Positions 46,309 to 56,098 of a stretch of 64,000 nucleotides of DNA are shown piece after piece (the stretch's first letter is position 1; each line of letters opens with the position of its first letter). Location of the stretch: assembly GCA_973895155.1 (NCBI GenBank), contig OZ316899.1, forward strand, positions 7,378,001-7,442,000, written 5' to 3'. Below the pieces are notes generated by a model, which was not told the origin of the DNA, did no database searches, and saw only the letters and a list, made by a program, of their open reading frames with translations. The position numbers were made by a program, and so were the translations under genes. The DNA comes from Marsupella aquatica (taxonomy: Eukaryota; Marchantiophyta).

Positions 46309-47012
46309 TGTTAAGACGGCCATATTCCAACCGCAAGAATGAATGAGGATTAACTCACTCAGGGTGAGCACGTTGAGGAGTAACACCTTACGGAATCAAA
46401 CCAACAGACAACTCATAAGCAGTGGAGTCTGGCTGAGGTGTGTGTGTTTCGAGAATGACAATCTAATTGTCATACACCTACAGCATAATGGAGTAATCGT
46501 TGAATTGACATTCTACTTACAAATAGCCTTTCTTGATCTACTTCGCAGCATAAGTAATTGATCGAACTCTTGGTGGGAGTATCAATGAGACGATTGGATC
46601 TAATCAGATCACAATCACTGGAAGTATGAATACTAGCGACAAGGATAGGAAGAATTCCTCACTAATTAGGCTCAGGCCAATTGAACTATGGATCTGTTCG
46701 ATTGGTTTGCACCTAATTACTCGTCGGTTAAGGGAAGAGAGTATTCCAATTTGTATTTTCACTTATAGTGAGTGGTGTGGATTTATAGAAATTGTATACA
46801 AGGAAGGATTAGTATTAATTGAGTCGATTGTACCCAAGAAGTGGAAAGAAGAAGTAGACATCGAAGAACATTCAGCTGAAATTACATTCTCAGAATATGA
46901 AAACAATTTACTAGATTACCCTGTTGTTGGACGATTAATCGGTTAATACAAACGCGAATGAATAGAGAAGGGTTAAGTTGGGTTAATCGTAGGTAAGAAT
47001 TAGTGTTTAACA
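46309..47012 (+). repeat. 3' LTR of the gypsy element
   Basis: From about 46475 to 47012 it is nearly identical to 23650-24185 of the 5' LTR, including the 106-codon frame (46626-46946). It ends GTGTTTAACA, followed by the target repeat CGCAC. A TG start TGTTAAGACGG at 46309 is proposed because it mirrors the 3' end, giving about 700 bp. That start has no counterpart in the 5' LTR because the latter is rearranged there. Confidence 0.75.
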
Positions 47013-47455
47013 CGCACTATGAGGTCTACTAGTCAGTCCCAGATTCAATAAACGGTGCATTTCGCTCCAGGTGTCCAACGTCCCCCGACTCACATGCCAC
47101 TAGAGGTCCAATTGTCGTACATTTAGGGTACTTTGCTTCCTTTGGAATTGTTCTTGCTGAGGCAAATTCTTCTCATTTGCGTTGGTGTCGTTGAGGGATG
47201 CGTGTAAGGAGAATCCGCACGATTAAGCGTACAAACTCCCAAACTAACTCCCGTATGAAACAAAATTGAACGGGAAAAATCTCCACATCGCAGTTGGGAG
47301 AGTATATTGAAATGGGATCTGGGTCACCAAACCATTCCCAGTCCTCAGAGTCATCATATTCCAGTTGTGTTTCTAATTGAAGAGTAACTCGTTCCATAGC
47401 GCAGTATCCTCTTAGTCAAGTTGAGCTTCCGTGTCCAAAACCGAGGCGATTGAAA

Positions 47456-50400
47456 ATGGAACATGTTGGTGAGTTTGCCATTCAAAATGTCGATGACATT
47501 GAGAAATTGGTGGTTGATGTCATTGAAAAGCACGTGATGTCGTTTGGAGTTGATGCGAATGGATTACCAAAGGAGCCTCCAAGAATTCCTTTATGTCGTC
47601 TCGTTCATATGGAGGTTGTACGCACTCTTCAGAGGAACAGTCAATCGATTGAGAAGCTGAAGGACTTGTTTCGAACATCTGGTTACAATTTGTCCATTGG
47701 CATGCATTTTTTTGTTCAGCCATCCAATGCTGAAGGTGATCCGCAGATTTGTACAGATGAGATTGGGAGCACTTGGGATCCTATTTGGATCATGGAGAAC
47801 CAGTTGTTCGAAGCGGAATGTGAATCAAACCTCGCTTTCCATGTCCTCAAGGACAAAATGTTCTATGTTTTTGATGGAAATCATCGGCTGTTTTTGTGGA
47901 CTCAAATCACAAACGAGAGTCCAGAGAATCCTAAGTATTATCCTCGCGTGCAATGCACAATTTTCAAAGGAGACAAGGCATCAATCATCAAGATTGAGGC
48001 AGCAATGCATATTGTTAACCAGTGAGTTTTCTTTCACCACTGACTACTCTTCCCAAATTTGATTGTTTCCCTTCAACAATTTCTCCCTTTTTTCAGGTTG
48101 TATTGTTAGGTTAGCGCCATGCGCTATTTCTAATGTCCTAAATTTCATAGGATGGGACAGGCAGTGGTAGAGTCTTCTTGGATTTTGGATGCGGACAGAA
48201 TTAGGAGGATTTTGGCTCATGATCTCAAGTACCACAAACCCATAATTGATGAGGCAAATTATGCAAAATTTGAGAAGATGAGGAAACAAACCCGAAAGGG
48301 TTCATGGTTTACAAAGAAGATGCCAATGGAGGCGTTGGTCTACATCTTGTGTGAAAACAAGATCAAATCGTACTCGTAGCAATTTCAGGTGATGAAGAAC
48401 CAGGCAAGCAGTTCCGGCGCGCCATGGTCGGTCGAAGAGACAAATCTTCATCATAGTCAGATGATGAAGGAAGCCACTAAGGAGTGGACCGTGAAAACTC
48501 CAAAGCTCACTTCCTTGCTTAGCCCGGAGTTTGAAGATTTCATGGGCACTTGCATTGAAATGTATTGTCTTACAGATCGACTCAAATGTGAAAAGGTCCC
48601 TGAAGCTGTATTCTGCACCATGGATAGAGCTTGCTTGTTCACTGCCAATTTGGCATTAGATCCAAAATTGCGAAGTACGTTGCTTGTTGCACATTGTACT
48701 CCCGAGTTAAGGAAACAATTTTTCCATCCGCTCGGAGTATCAGACGACCCCGTGAAGCAGTGGTGCCACACTTGGCATGTTTGTAACATGATTGAGGGGA
48801 TAGCAACTGCTCTCCTCGAGGCATGTTTGAAGGAGGCTATGGGTTCATGCACCAAACAACATCTTACAACACGCGGTGGAGAATTGATTTCCTTTGAGAA
48901 GTTGAAGGCTTTGATTTTAGATGATTTTAGAAAGTACGGGGATTCCGTAAGGGCCAAGTTTTTCAACACTATTTGGGAATCCAAGTACGTTGACAAGGAG
49001 GATTTGAGTGAAGTGAACCGCAAGAGAGCCAAGAGATATTTGTATCAATACTATGTGAAAATGGAGAGGAGTGACCTGAGCTATTTCTGGGCTTATCCTG
49101 GTGCCTTCCAGAAATGGGTCGTTGTGAATATGAGGTCCGAAGCATCTGGAGACTTTCTTGGGTACACCATGTACCCACCGGAGGGAAAGTTTCCACCAAG
49201 GAAAATGGCAAAGTGGGAGGTTTTGCATTGTCCGTGGTATCTTGACACAAACAAGTGGAATTCACCGTTTGATGAGACAAAGAAAGATGCTTTTCACAAG
49301 TTATCAAAGAATTTGGAGCCCAAAAACATTTTTTCAGAGATGAAGCAGGGAATTGATGCCGAGATTGATCTCTCGGTGATAGAGCTCCAACGGATTTGTG
49401 AGACACAAGTCGTCCAAGTTGCAAGGAGCCAAAAACCAAGAGCAAAACCCAAGCAAGAAACAACCCCAAGTGGATCTCAAAAAGAGACCAAAAAAAGTGA
49501 GTTCCTAATTTTGTAGCTTCAAATCTTCGAAATTTTCAATCTTCTATTTGGCTAGCGCCAGACGCTGTTATTAATGTAACTATTTCTCTAGCAGGATCTC
49601 AAAAATCAGATGCAGGTTTGGTGTTGGGTAATGCTGTGATTGCAACTCCATTTAAGCCTTCTTGTGACAACAGTCTTGGGAAGGATGAGGATCCGCCATA
49701 GGGGTCGGAGACCCCGAAGGATGTGAGTGCTCCACCAGTGGACGCCACGAGCACTAGGAAGAAGAAGAAACGCCGTGTTTCTACTTCCGGTGGGTCTCAC
49801 AGGGAAACGCTTGTGGCGACTGGTTTACAGAGGAATGTGGGGGACTTCAAGGGGAATAAATCCAGGCACACATTTGTGGAGTCTACCTTGGCAGAGTTCT
49901 ACGATAGCGTGTTTCAAAGGGAAGAGAAGCCATCTTGGGTTTCTCAGGTAGAGGCCTGGGGAAAGAATCTTGTAAAGTCGGGTTCTCGGTCAAAGGGGGT
50001 TATGAGAGGTGGCAAAGTTAGGGCATTTGGTGTCGATGCAGGATTTCTATATTTGCCTACCGGATTGAGGCCATCACTTTTGGACAAGAAAGTCCCAAAA
50101 TGGAATGTGCAAGACCACTCTCTCCCTGGGGCTTTCTTTAGCGCAATGGACCCTTTCCTTTTGGACGACGGACTTCTGGCTATTCTTCACACTGGAGAGT
50201 ATGACCAGATTTTGGAAGTGATATTTGCATGCCAATAGTCGCAAAAGTTTGACTGTATTGCATCGTATATAGTTGTCATGGGCTTTCCTATGTACAAACC
50301 TAAGTTTGACATTCAAGTAATGAATGACATCCATTTTGGCCAGCGCCAGGTGCTAATCTTGTATGTTGTCCATTTTGGCCAGCGCCAGGCGCTAATCTTG

Positions 50401-51341
50401 TATATCAATATACATCTACATATTTTTGTTTCATGACCTTACTATTCTATTGTTTTGTAGATCTTCACGTTGCGGTTGGATATATTCGGTCGGGTTTTGA
50501 GAAAATCAACAATACCAAAAGATCCCAAGTTCCGTCCATTGTCGCCTTCTTAAGATCCTTCAATTACAAATCTGATAGGACTTCCGTCTTTAAAGTCGGA
50601 TCCAATGCCAGAACTTGTGGCTTGTGGAAACGGGCGGCTCACAATTGGTTTTATGCAGTCCTTTATAGAGATCATCTCCTGTCCAAGGGATATTATGATC
50701 GACTGGACCTGTTGCTCAGGAAGTTCATTCGTGGCGGGAGACTATTGTGGTAGATTTGTTGTTGGGGTGGAAGGGCGAACAGAGTTTGTCACGGCTTCAA
50801 AGTGTACCTTAGCTGACCTTTTGGAGCCAAAGTCAACTTTGACTCCATAGAAGAGATTGTCAAGGAAAGGGAAAGAGAAGTTGGACAGAGTACGATCAAT
50901 TTTGAACTTTGATTCCAAAGAGAGCAAGCCGGATGTTGTTGGGGAATCTGATGAGGAAGAGGTTCCAGTTGTCAATCTAGGAGACGACAAGGCAGAGAAA
51001 ACAAATCCCTTGGGATCAAAATATGATTCCGAGGATGAGGAGTCTTTTGAGTAATGCTCGTAAGCTCACTCCAAATGTACGACTGTTTTCAACAACATAT
51101 TTTTGGTAAACTTAGTGTTTGTTTTAATATGGATGAAACTTTCAGGTCGGAGTGGAATACGCGGAGAAGGTTTGAAGTCCGGAAAACGATCGCTGAAGCA
51201 ATGGAGATTACACCAGAAAAACCATTTATTCTCCCATCCTATGCTGAGAAAGCCGCCAGAAAAGTAGAGAGGTCTCGGACATTGTCTTGGAAAACAAAAG
51301 GTCTGAGACTTAGGAGAGGTTCTGATAGGAAGTTTTGGTGA
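47456..51341 (+). pseudogene. ParB-like / DNA-methyltransferase-like fusion gene, outer copy, five exons
   Basis: ATG at 47456. Inferred exons: 47456-48021, 48151-49496, 49595-50316, 50461-51050, 51146-51341. Exon 1 is an intact ParB/Srx-like domain (PRIPLCRLVHMEVV; FDGNHRLFLW, Asp at 47873). Exon 2 is the family-specific middle with HCPWYLDTNKWNSPFD. Exon 3 has FGVDAGFLYLPTG. Exon 4 has DWTCCSGSSFVAGDYCGRFVVGVEGRTEF (from 50701), where the Gly-rich loop seen in the inner copy (AGAGSS) is altered. Exon 5 is basic. In-frame stops at 48377 (TAG), about 49699 (TAG), 50236 (TAG) and near 50550, plus a stop at 50848-50850 in exon 4. The gene resembles no host gene I know. Confidence 0.72.
48112..50394. 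repeat. Four near-palindromes inside introns 1, 2 and 3 (outer copy)
   Basis: Sites at 48112 (TAGCGCCATGCGCTA; intron 1, 48022-48150), 49553 (TAGCGCCAGACGCTG; intron 2, 49497-49594), and 50341 (CAGCGCCAGGTGCTA) plus 50380 (CAGCGCCAGGCGCTA; both intron 3, 50317-50460). The last two sit in a 39-bp duplicated unit starting CATTTTGGCCAGCGCCAGG. None of the exons carries a site. Confidence 0.88.
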
Positions 51342-51573
51342 ACAAATTTGTGGATAACATGTGTCGGAGTGAGTTTGTGGATGACGAGGCGAGTCTACCG
51401 ATAGATCCGATAGTAGTGAGATAGAGTCATTTGAGTAGATCAGTTATGAGAACCCCATTTGTATCATTTCCATCGTATAAAAATGTTCAGACATGAACAA
51501 ATATTTGTAGTCAAATTGGTATATTGTGTTCACTAGTGAGCTTGGAGAAATATGAAAGTTGTATATTTCAATT

Positions 51574-51753
51574 TAGCGCCTGGCTTCATGCCAAAGACCA
51601 TTGCAAAACTTGGATTCAGATTCTTTTGGGGACATGTTCTGGGTGACTCGTATTTGTATAGCGCCTGGCGTTATCCAAATAACATGTTTTTGGAAATTTC
51701 AAGCAACAAAAATGATATGGAAATGACTTTGTTTTTGATAGCGTCAGGCGTTA
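51574..51753. repeat. Three near-palindromes between the methyltransferase-like and third genes (outer copy)
   Basis: Sites at 51574 (TAGCGCCTGGCTTCA, right half degraded), 51659 (TAGCGCCTGGCGTTA) and 51739 (TAGCGTCAGGCGTTA). They correspond in position to the sites at 35608 and 35693 of the inner copy. Some changes are CG to TG or CA. Confidence 0.85.
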
Positions 51754-52068
51754 GGCAATAATATGCCTTCCTACAGAACGAGTATTACCATTGAAGTTTT
51801 GTCGGTTAAGTTCATAAGGAAATGAACGTTAGCACCCATAGGGTCAATATTCCCCGTCGGTCCATTCTCATCCGTAGGTTGGGTCGTATGTCCGTTGAAT
51901 CCAAAAAATGACAATCCTTTGAGGGGGGCATACATTCAAGTAAGCCCTCCAGATGAGTTTCATTCCAATTGTTCACACTGTGCTTTGGCGGTTTGGAAAG
52001 TGTACTCTGCGCTTGAAGGTTGTTTCATGCGCTATAAGCATTGAGTACCGTGATCAAAGTAACCGTTA

Positions 52069-52512
52069 GTGGACGATATGGAGCGTCCTGGTGTCAATGT
52101 TGATAACGTTGTGCGGCCCCAAAGGGAAGTGCCAGTGTCGGAGGAGCAGACCGATCAAACGGTCAACTTTGGGTCATCAACATTGATTGCAGACACCGAG
52201 AGTCGCGTGACCAAGACTTCCAACATAAGGAATCGTCTTCAGCTGCCCGCGGACGAGGGTATGAGCCCGGGTGAACAAAACATTCATTGGCTTCCTGATT
52301 CTCCTCCGAGGCCATTTCAGGAGCAATTCTCAATTCATTATCCAACTCCCAAACATCCTTCATCGAATGTCTTCTGGGATGTGGAAATTCAGTCTACCAA
52401 ATTTCTTGGTCGTATCAATTTCTATGATACAAACCTGCCTGAGTCTTCATTGCGCCCTTTGCGAGGGCTTCCTAGTGTGCGGTACGTTGCAACTCAAACA
52501 TTTGGCTTTTGA
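52069..52512 (+). CDS. Conserved small third protein of the transposon (outer copy)
   Basis: The frame opens at 52069 and its first ATGs are at about 52078-52082; TGA at 52510-52512; about 140 residues. The central part aligns with the inner copy's minus-strand gene at 34658-35041: RNRLQLPADEGMSPGEQN, DSPPRPF, LGRINFYDTN and RGLPSVRY. It extends a few residues beyond the inner protein. It lies downstream of the ParB/methyltransferase-like gene on the same strand, as in the inner copy. The frame is intact although its neighbours have stops. No known domain; function unknown. Confidence 0.65.
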   Translation: MDDMERPGVNVDNVVRPQREVPVSEEQTDQTVNFGSSTLIADTESRVTKTSNIRNRLQLPADEGMSPGEQNIHWLPDSPPRPFQEQFSIHYPTPKHPSSNVFWDVEIQSTKFLGRINFYDTNLPESSLRPLRGLPSVRYVATQTFGF

Positions 52513-52594
52513 CAGAAGCCAAAATGCAAGAAGGCTTTGTGAATCTTTGTTTGATCCGGGATCATCCTAGGATCATCGTGGTCATAGTCTTGGG

Positions 52595-52609
52595 TAGCGC
52601 CTGGCGCTA
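52595..52609. repeat. Exact palindrome copy downstream of the third gene
   Basis: TAGCGCCTGGCGCTA, the reverse complement of the commonest form, in non-coding sequence 80 bp after the third gene's stop. Confidence 0.9.
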
Positions 52610-53020
52610 CTCATTTCATGGAGGCGACCCACATCCGGTTCGTAGTTTGGAATCGGAGGAGGTGCACTTGGTGCTTCATTTTGGGGTTAGGTTAGGCTTG
52701 TGAATGGGTTCTTTCACCAAGGATTACTCTGTTAGGATGAGGTTGACTACAGTTTGCAGGGCTCAATGACAGATTTGGGTCTTTCTCTGATCCGACATTC
52801 TTGAATAGAATTGTGGTCAGACTCTTAGGTACCTCTCGGAGATACTTGTTTTGCTGATGCGATCTGTGATCCGGTGAATAATTTTGAATCGGTGGAGGTG
52901 GACTTTAGGCTCCTCATTTTGGAATTTTGTATTGTGCTTCATTAGTAGAAGCGTGTATACAGAATGTTTTCGCTTTCGCAAAAATATTTTTTGGCTTGAG
53001 TTTTGTAAACTGTTATCATT

Positions 53021-53180
53021 ACGGTATTCATTTTTGGGTAGCGCCTAGCGCTATGATGTTTCATGGTTGTGTTTCATTACGGTATTCAGTTTTGGGTAGC
53101 GCCTGGCGCTATGATGTTTCATGGTTGTGTTTCATTATGGTATTCAGTTTTGGGTAGCGCCTGGCGCTATGATGTTTTCA
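53021..53180 (+). repeat. 58-bp tandem repeat, each unit with one palindrome
   Basis: Nearly three units, each running from TTA.GGTATTCA through TTTGGGTAGCGCC and ATGATGTTTCATGG. Palindromes fall at 53039 (TAGCGCCTAGCGCTA), 53097 and 53155 (both TAGCGCCTGGCGCTA), exactly 58 bp apart. The array lies about 220 bp inside the right end of the outer element, making it the most regular cluster of sites in the window. Confidence 0.92.
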
Positions 53181-53393
53181 TGTTTGGGTCGATCGCTATG
53201 TATGGAACCCTAGATGATTAAAAGTGAACATTACTTTGGATTTCAAACATTTTTACCCAGTGACTAGCCGGGTTATTCATGGAATATTCTCTTTGCACAT
53301 GTTGTTTTGGGACATATTGTTGACGTTTTGGTTGAAGGAATTTTCCTGTTTCCTGTTTGGATTTTCCTGTTTCCTGGCATGGTGGTGATACCT
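53181..53393. other. Right terminus of the outer element
   Basis: Ends with two TTTCCTGTTTCCTG-type units (53341-53377) and GATACCT, like the MITE's ATACCT and the inner copy's ATACCC. If the family's 8-bp TSD applies, the right-flank copy would be GCCAGAAG. Its partner at the left end is not found because that end is missing. Confidence 0.65.
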
Positions 53394-54360
53394 GCCAGAA
53401 GAATCATGATGAAAACCTTATATTAAATAAAAATGAAATGCCGTCTTCTTCCTAGTTCATTTCAAAGGGGTGTGGTTCAGGGAATCCTTAGTTTCCAAGA
53501 TGATCGGTCAAAACTCAAAATTGGAAGAGACTGATATGTGACATTCGACTAAACTAGGCAGCCCTAGTTTAGTCTTTGTTTGCAGTCTTCTTCTGCTGTC
53601 TCAATTGTAGTCAGTCTAGATCACTTAGGTCTGCTTTCCTCGGAATCAACCCTCCCACGCGGCATCAAATGAATGGTCGTTTGTAGCACAGCAAGCAGGT
53701 TCTACAGTACTACTTTTAGTTCTTTTGCATACACTTCACAATTTTGTAATCTCTCTTCTATCTGTCTAATCCAAAGTAGGCCTTCTTCTCTTTAATAGTC
53801 AATTATAAAAATTGCTCTGATTATTCTGATGGCTAAGATGAGCACCTCAATTATTGAGTGCTTCATCCGCTATTGAACTATTGAATGGGGAGATAGGGGG
53901 GAAATAAAGACCAGCTGTTTTGGGTGTCTATATATATTGCAAGAAGCATTCTGGTCAGGTAAGTTAATACGCGTTACTTGCTTTTTCTGCAGAGGCGGAC
54001 ATCAGAAGGTGGAAAGCATGGGTATGTGATGTGATTTATTAGTGCAACCAAAGGATTGGTCTATAATTAGTCACATCACAGACTCAGGTGCATCATCAGG
54101 TGACTTAAGTTGACTCCCTAAGTAATTCATTGAAACATTTCCAATTTTGTGTTCAGTTCAACAACAGCAGTTTCTCAGTTCAACAAAAGTAGTTACTCAA
54201 GAGTGGAAGGTCAGAAATTTTTTGAAAAAGGAAGTCTTGGTGAAAGAGAGCCATGAATATTTTATGAGCTTCAAATGAATGTAATCAACAATAAGTAACG
54301 ATGTGCAGAGTAGTGGTTTTAATACATTGTATTGATTTTGTACTGTGTAGGGACAACAGG
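53394..54360. other. No gene recognised
   Basis: AT-rich sequence between the outer transposon and the Plavaka-like fragment. I see no long frame, no repeat shared with other parts of the window and no RNA gene. A few direct short words (TCAACAACAGCAG, TTTCTCAGTTCAACAA near 54155-54190) repeat locally. Confidence 0.4.
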
Positions 54361-54367
54361 ATTTTTT

Positions 54368-55493
54368 ATGGCTTCAAACTTTAAGTGTAATTTTTGTGGA
54401 GCTTTGGGATTTCTGGATTATACAGCTTTGCGGACCCACCAAGGACAAAATGGACTTTGCGTAGCAAAACAGAGAGCTGTGCAAAGGGCTAAACAGACTG
54501 ATCATGTGATGGAGGCAGAGCACAAAGGGTTTGGTACGAGTGTAAACGTTGGGAACACATGTATACCGGAATCTATACATGCCAATGTTGAGACAGTTGG
54601 AGAACAGTCCTCTCAGGAATTCATGGACCTGTTTGAGAATGAATTCACATCTCCTGCCCAAAGTAATAAAAAATTGATGTTACTTTTCAACTTGTCTTCT
54701 TTATGAGACAATGCCACAACAGAGGAGGATTATCTCACAAAGATATGAACAGATTATTTTGGCTGCTGTACCACCCTCAATTCGATACCAACAAAATTCA
54801 GGTTCATACTGCTGCTGAGGTTTGTAAATATGAGGAAAGTTTAACAAGTGAGAGGGGTGACCAAATTGGGAAAAGGTTGAAGTCCGCAAGGAGACTGAAA
54901 GTGCTCCAGTTCATTTGTTGCATCGTGATCCATTACGTGTTTTGGAAGATCTATTTTCTTCTCCTACAAATAAAGAAGAGTTTGCACTTCACTCTTCAGT
55001 TGCTATAGAGGGCAGTGAGAGATTGTACACTACTTTGCAATCCGCTGAGTGGTGGAGGGAAATGGAGCAAGACATTGAATCTACTTGCAAAGGAGGAGTG
55101 ATTGCACCCATCATTTTGTATTCTGATCAGACTGCCTTGTCTCACAACAAGAGAACTCAGGGTTGGCCTTTAGTCATGACAATTGGCAATATTAATTGCA
55201 GTCTTAGAAGTTTTCCAGAAGGTCACGCTTTGCTGGCTATTCGTCCTGTTATTGGTTCGAATGATCCAAGTGAGATTTAAACTGCAATTATTCCCCTCCA
55301 CTTGAATTTGATTGCTCATTGTCTGTGTAGATATTCCCAGGATGTTAAAAAGTCCAACACTTACAACTTTTATATTCATTTTGAAATACTTACACTAATT
55401 TCTTATGCTGTAGGTATATTGGAGACAGAGGGTCCTAGTATAGCCAAATTGGAACTGTTCACAAATGTGAGGAGATTGTTTTGGCACCATTGA
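54368..55493 (+). pseudogene. Plavaka-like transposase, N-terminal fragment
   Basis: ATG at 54368 begins a C2H2-type finger (CNFCGALGFLDYTALRTHQGQNGLC). Coding continues in other frames (54703-54960, then 54915-55280) with HRDPLRVLEDLF and a block typical of Plavaka transposases (CACTA-superfamily relatives best known from fungi): GGVIAPIILYSDQTALS, GWPLVMTIGNIN and EGHALLAIRPVI at about 55100-55250. Splice sites or frameshifts near 54700 and 54910 link the parts. The catalytic remainder is not visible past 55.5 kb, so this is a truncated copy. Family assignment rests on these blocks. Confidence 0.65.
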
Positions 55494-56098
55494 AGGCGGC
55501 AAGTCATACAGGAGTTCACATGAAAGACCCATTTGGTCAATCCCAGTGGGTCTTTCCAAGACTATGTCTATATATCTGTGACTAGACAGAGGGGAGTAGA
55601 ATCACATGCACATTTGATACAAACAAGTCAAATTATCCATGCAGTTGTTGTTTCTGTCCAAAAGAATCCCTCAGCAATGTTGCAAGAACATTTTCTTGCA
55701 GGGATGAGAAGGGAATGGAAGCAATCTTAGAAGAGATGTGGCAGTCTTCTGAATAAGAAGGGAGTAGCTTTGGGTCGGGGCTCTTTAGGCATACACAAGC
55801 CTCAGGTGATCAGGCAAATTGAGGTGAGAAGCTTGGACAGAGGAGGGGGAGTACTTACAAACTCTGCCTTGAGACGCTGTGACCCACCCTGCCCCATCCG
55901 GCGAGTGATTACTGGCCTATTGTCAACTCAAAGCAATGCTTTCAGGATTTGTGAGGGAGGGTCTCCAAGTTGAACTGATCTTGCTTCCCAATGCTGCAGG
56001 TTGCTCTGAGCATGGCGGGTGTCAACAGTCTCCCCTGCTTGGGCCTTGGTGGCAAGCTCTTCTAATTCAGCCTGCCAGTACCGTCTTGCCTGCCAAGC

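Larger units (their letters stand above)
23414..47012 (+). mobile_element. Gypsy retrotransposon with extra ORFs, carrying two nested DNA transposons
   Basis: Both ends carry a 5-bp repeat CGCAC (23409-23413 and 47013-47017). The element starts TGTTAAACAC and ends GTGTTTAACA. The shared LTR core (about 23650-24185 and 46475-47012) is nearly identical and encodes the same unexplained 106-residue frame in both copies. Internal order: primer site, gag-protease, RT-RNase H, integrase, then accessory ORFs downstream of pol, as in Tat/Ogre-like plant elements. Inserted within it are a MITE (27399-27746) and an 11.3-kb transposon (33956-45288). Near-identity of the LTR cores suggests a fairly recent insertion. 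Confidence 0.85.
20870..53393. mobile_element. Outer copy of the divergent ParB/methyltransferase DNA transposon
   Basis: Two arms of one DNA transposon, separated by the gypsy element at 23414-47012. The left arm (20870-23408) holds the minus-strand transposase and six palindromes. The right arm (47018-53393) holds the plus-strand ParB/methyltransferase-like gene, the third small gene and eleven palindromes. Gene order and divergent orientation equal those of the intact inner copy at 33956-45288. The right end resembles that copy's terminus: several TTTCCTGTTTCCTG units and a final GATACCT. The left end is lost where the minus-strand gypsy LTR begins. It is well diverged from the inner copy, so the two are relatives rather than a fresh duplication. 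Confidence 0.75.

Noticed and set aside
35732-51341. ParB/methyltransferase gene as bacterial or phage contamination
   Set aside because: Both copies have consistent GT-AG introns and lie inside elements with proper target duplications in a plant-type context. Introns and nesting argue for a resident eukaryotic element.
22782-53169. Repeated palindromes as a CRISPR array
   Set aside because: Spacing is irregular and large, spacers are not of constant length, sites are scattered over 30 kb with genes between, and the genome has introns and plant-type telomere repeats.
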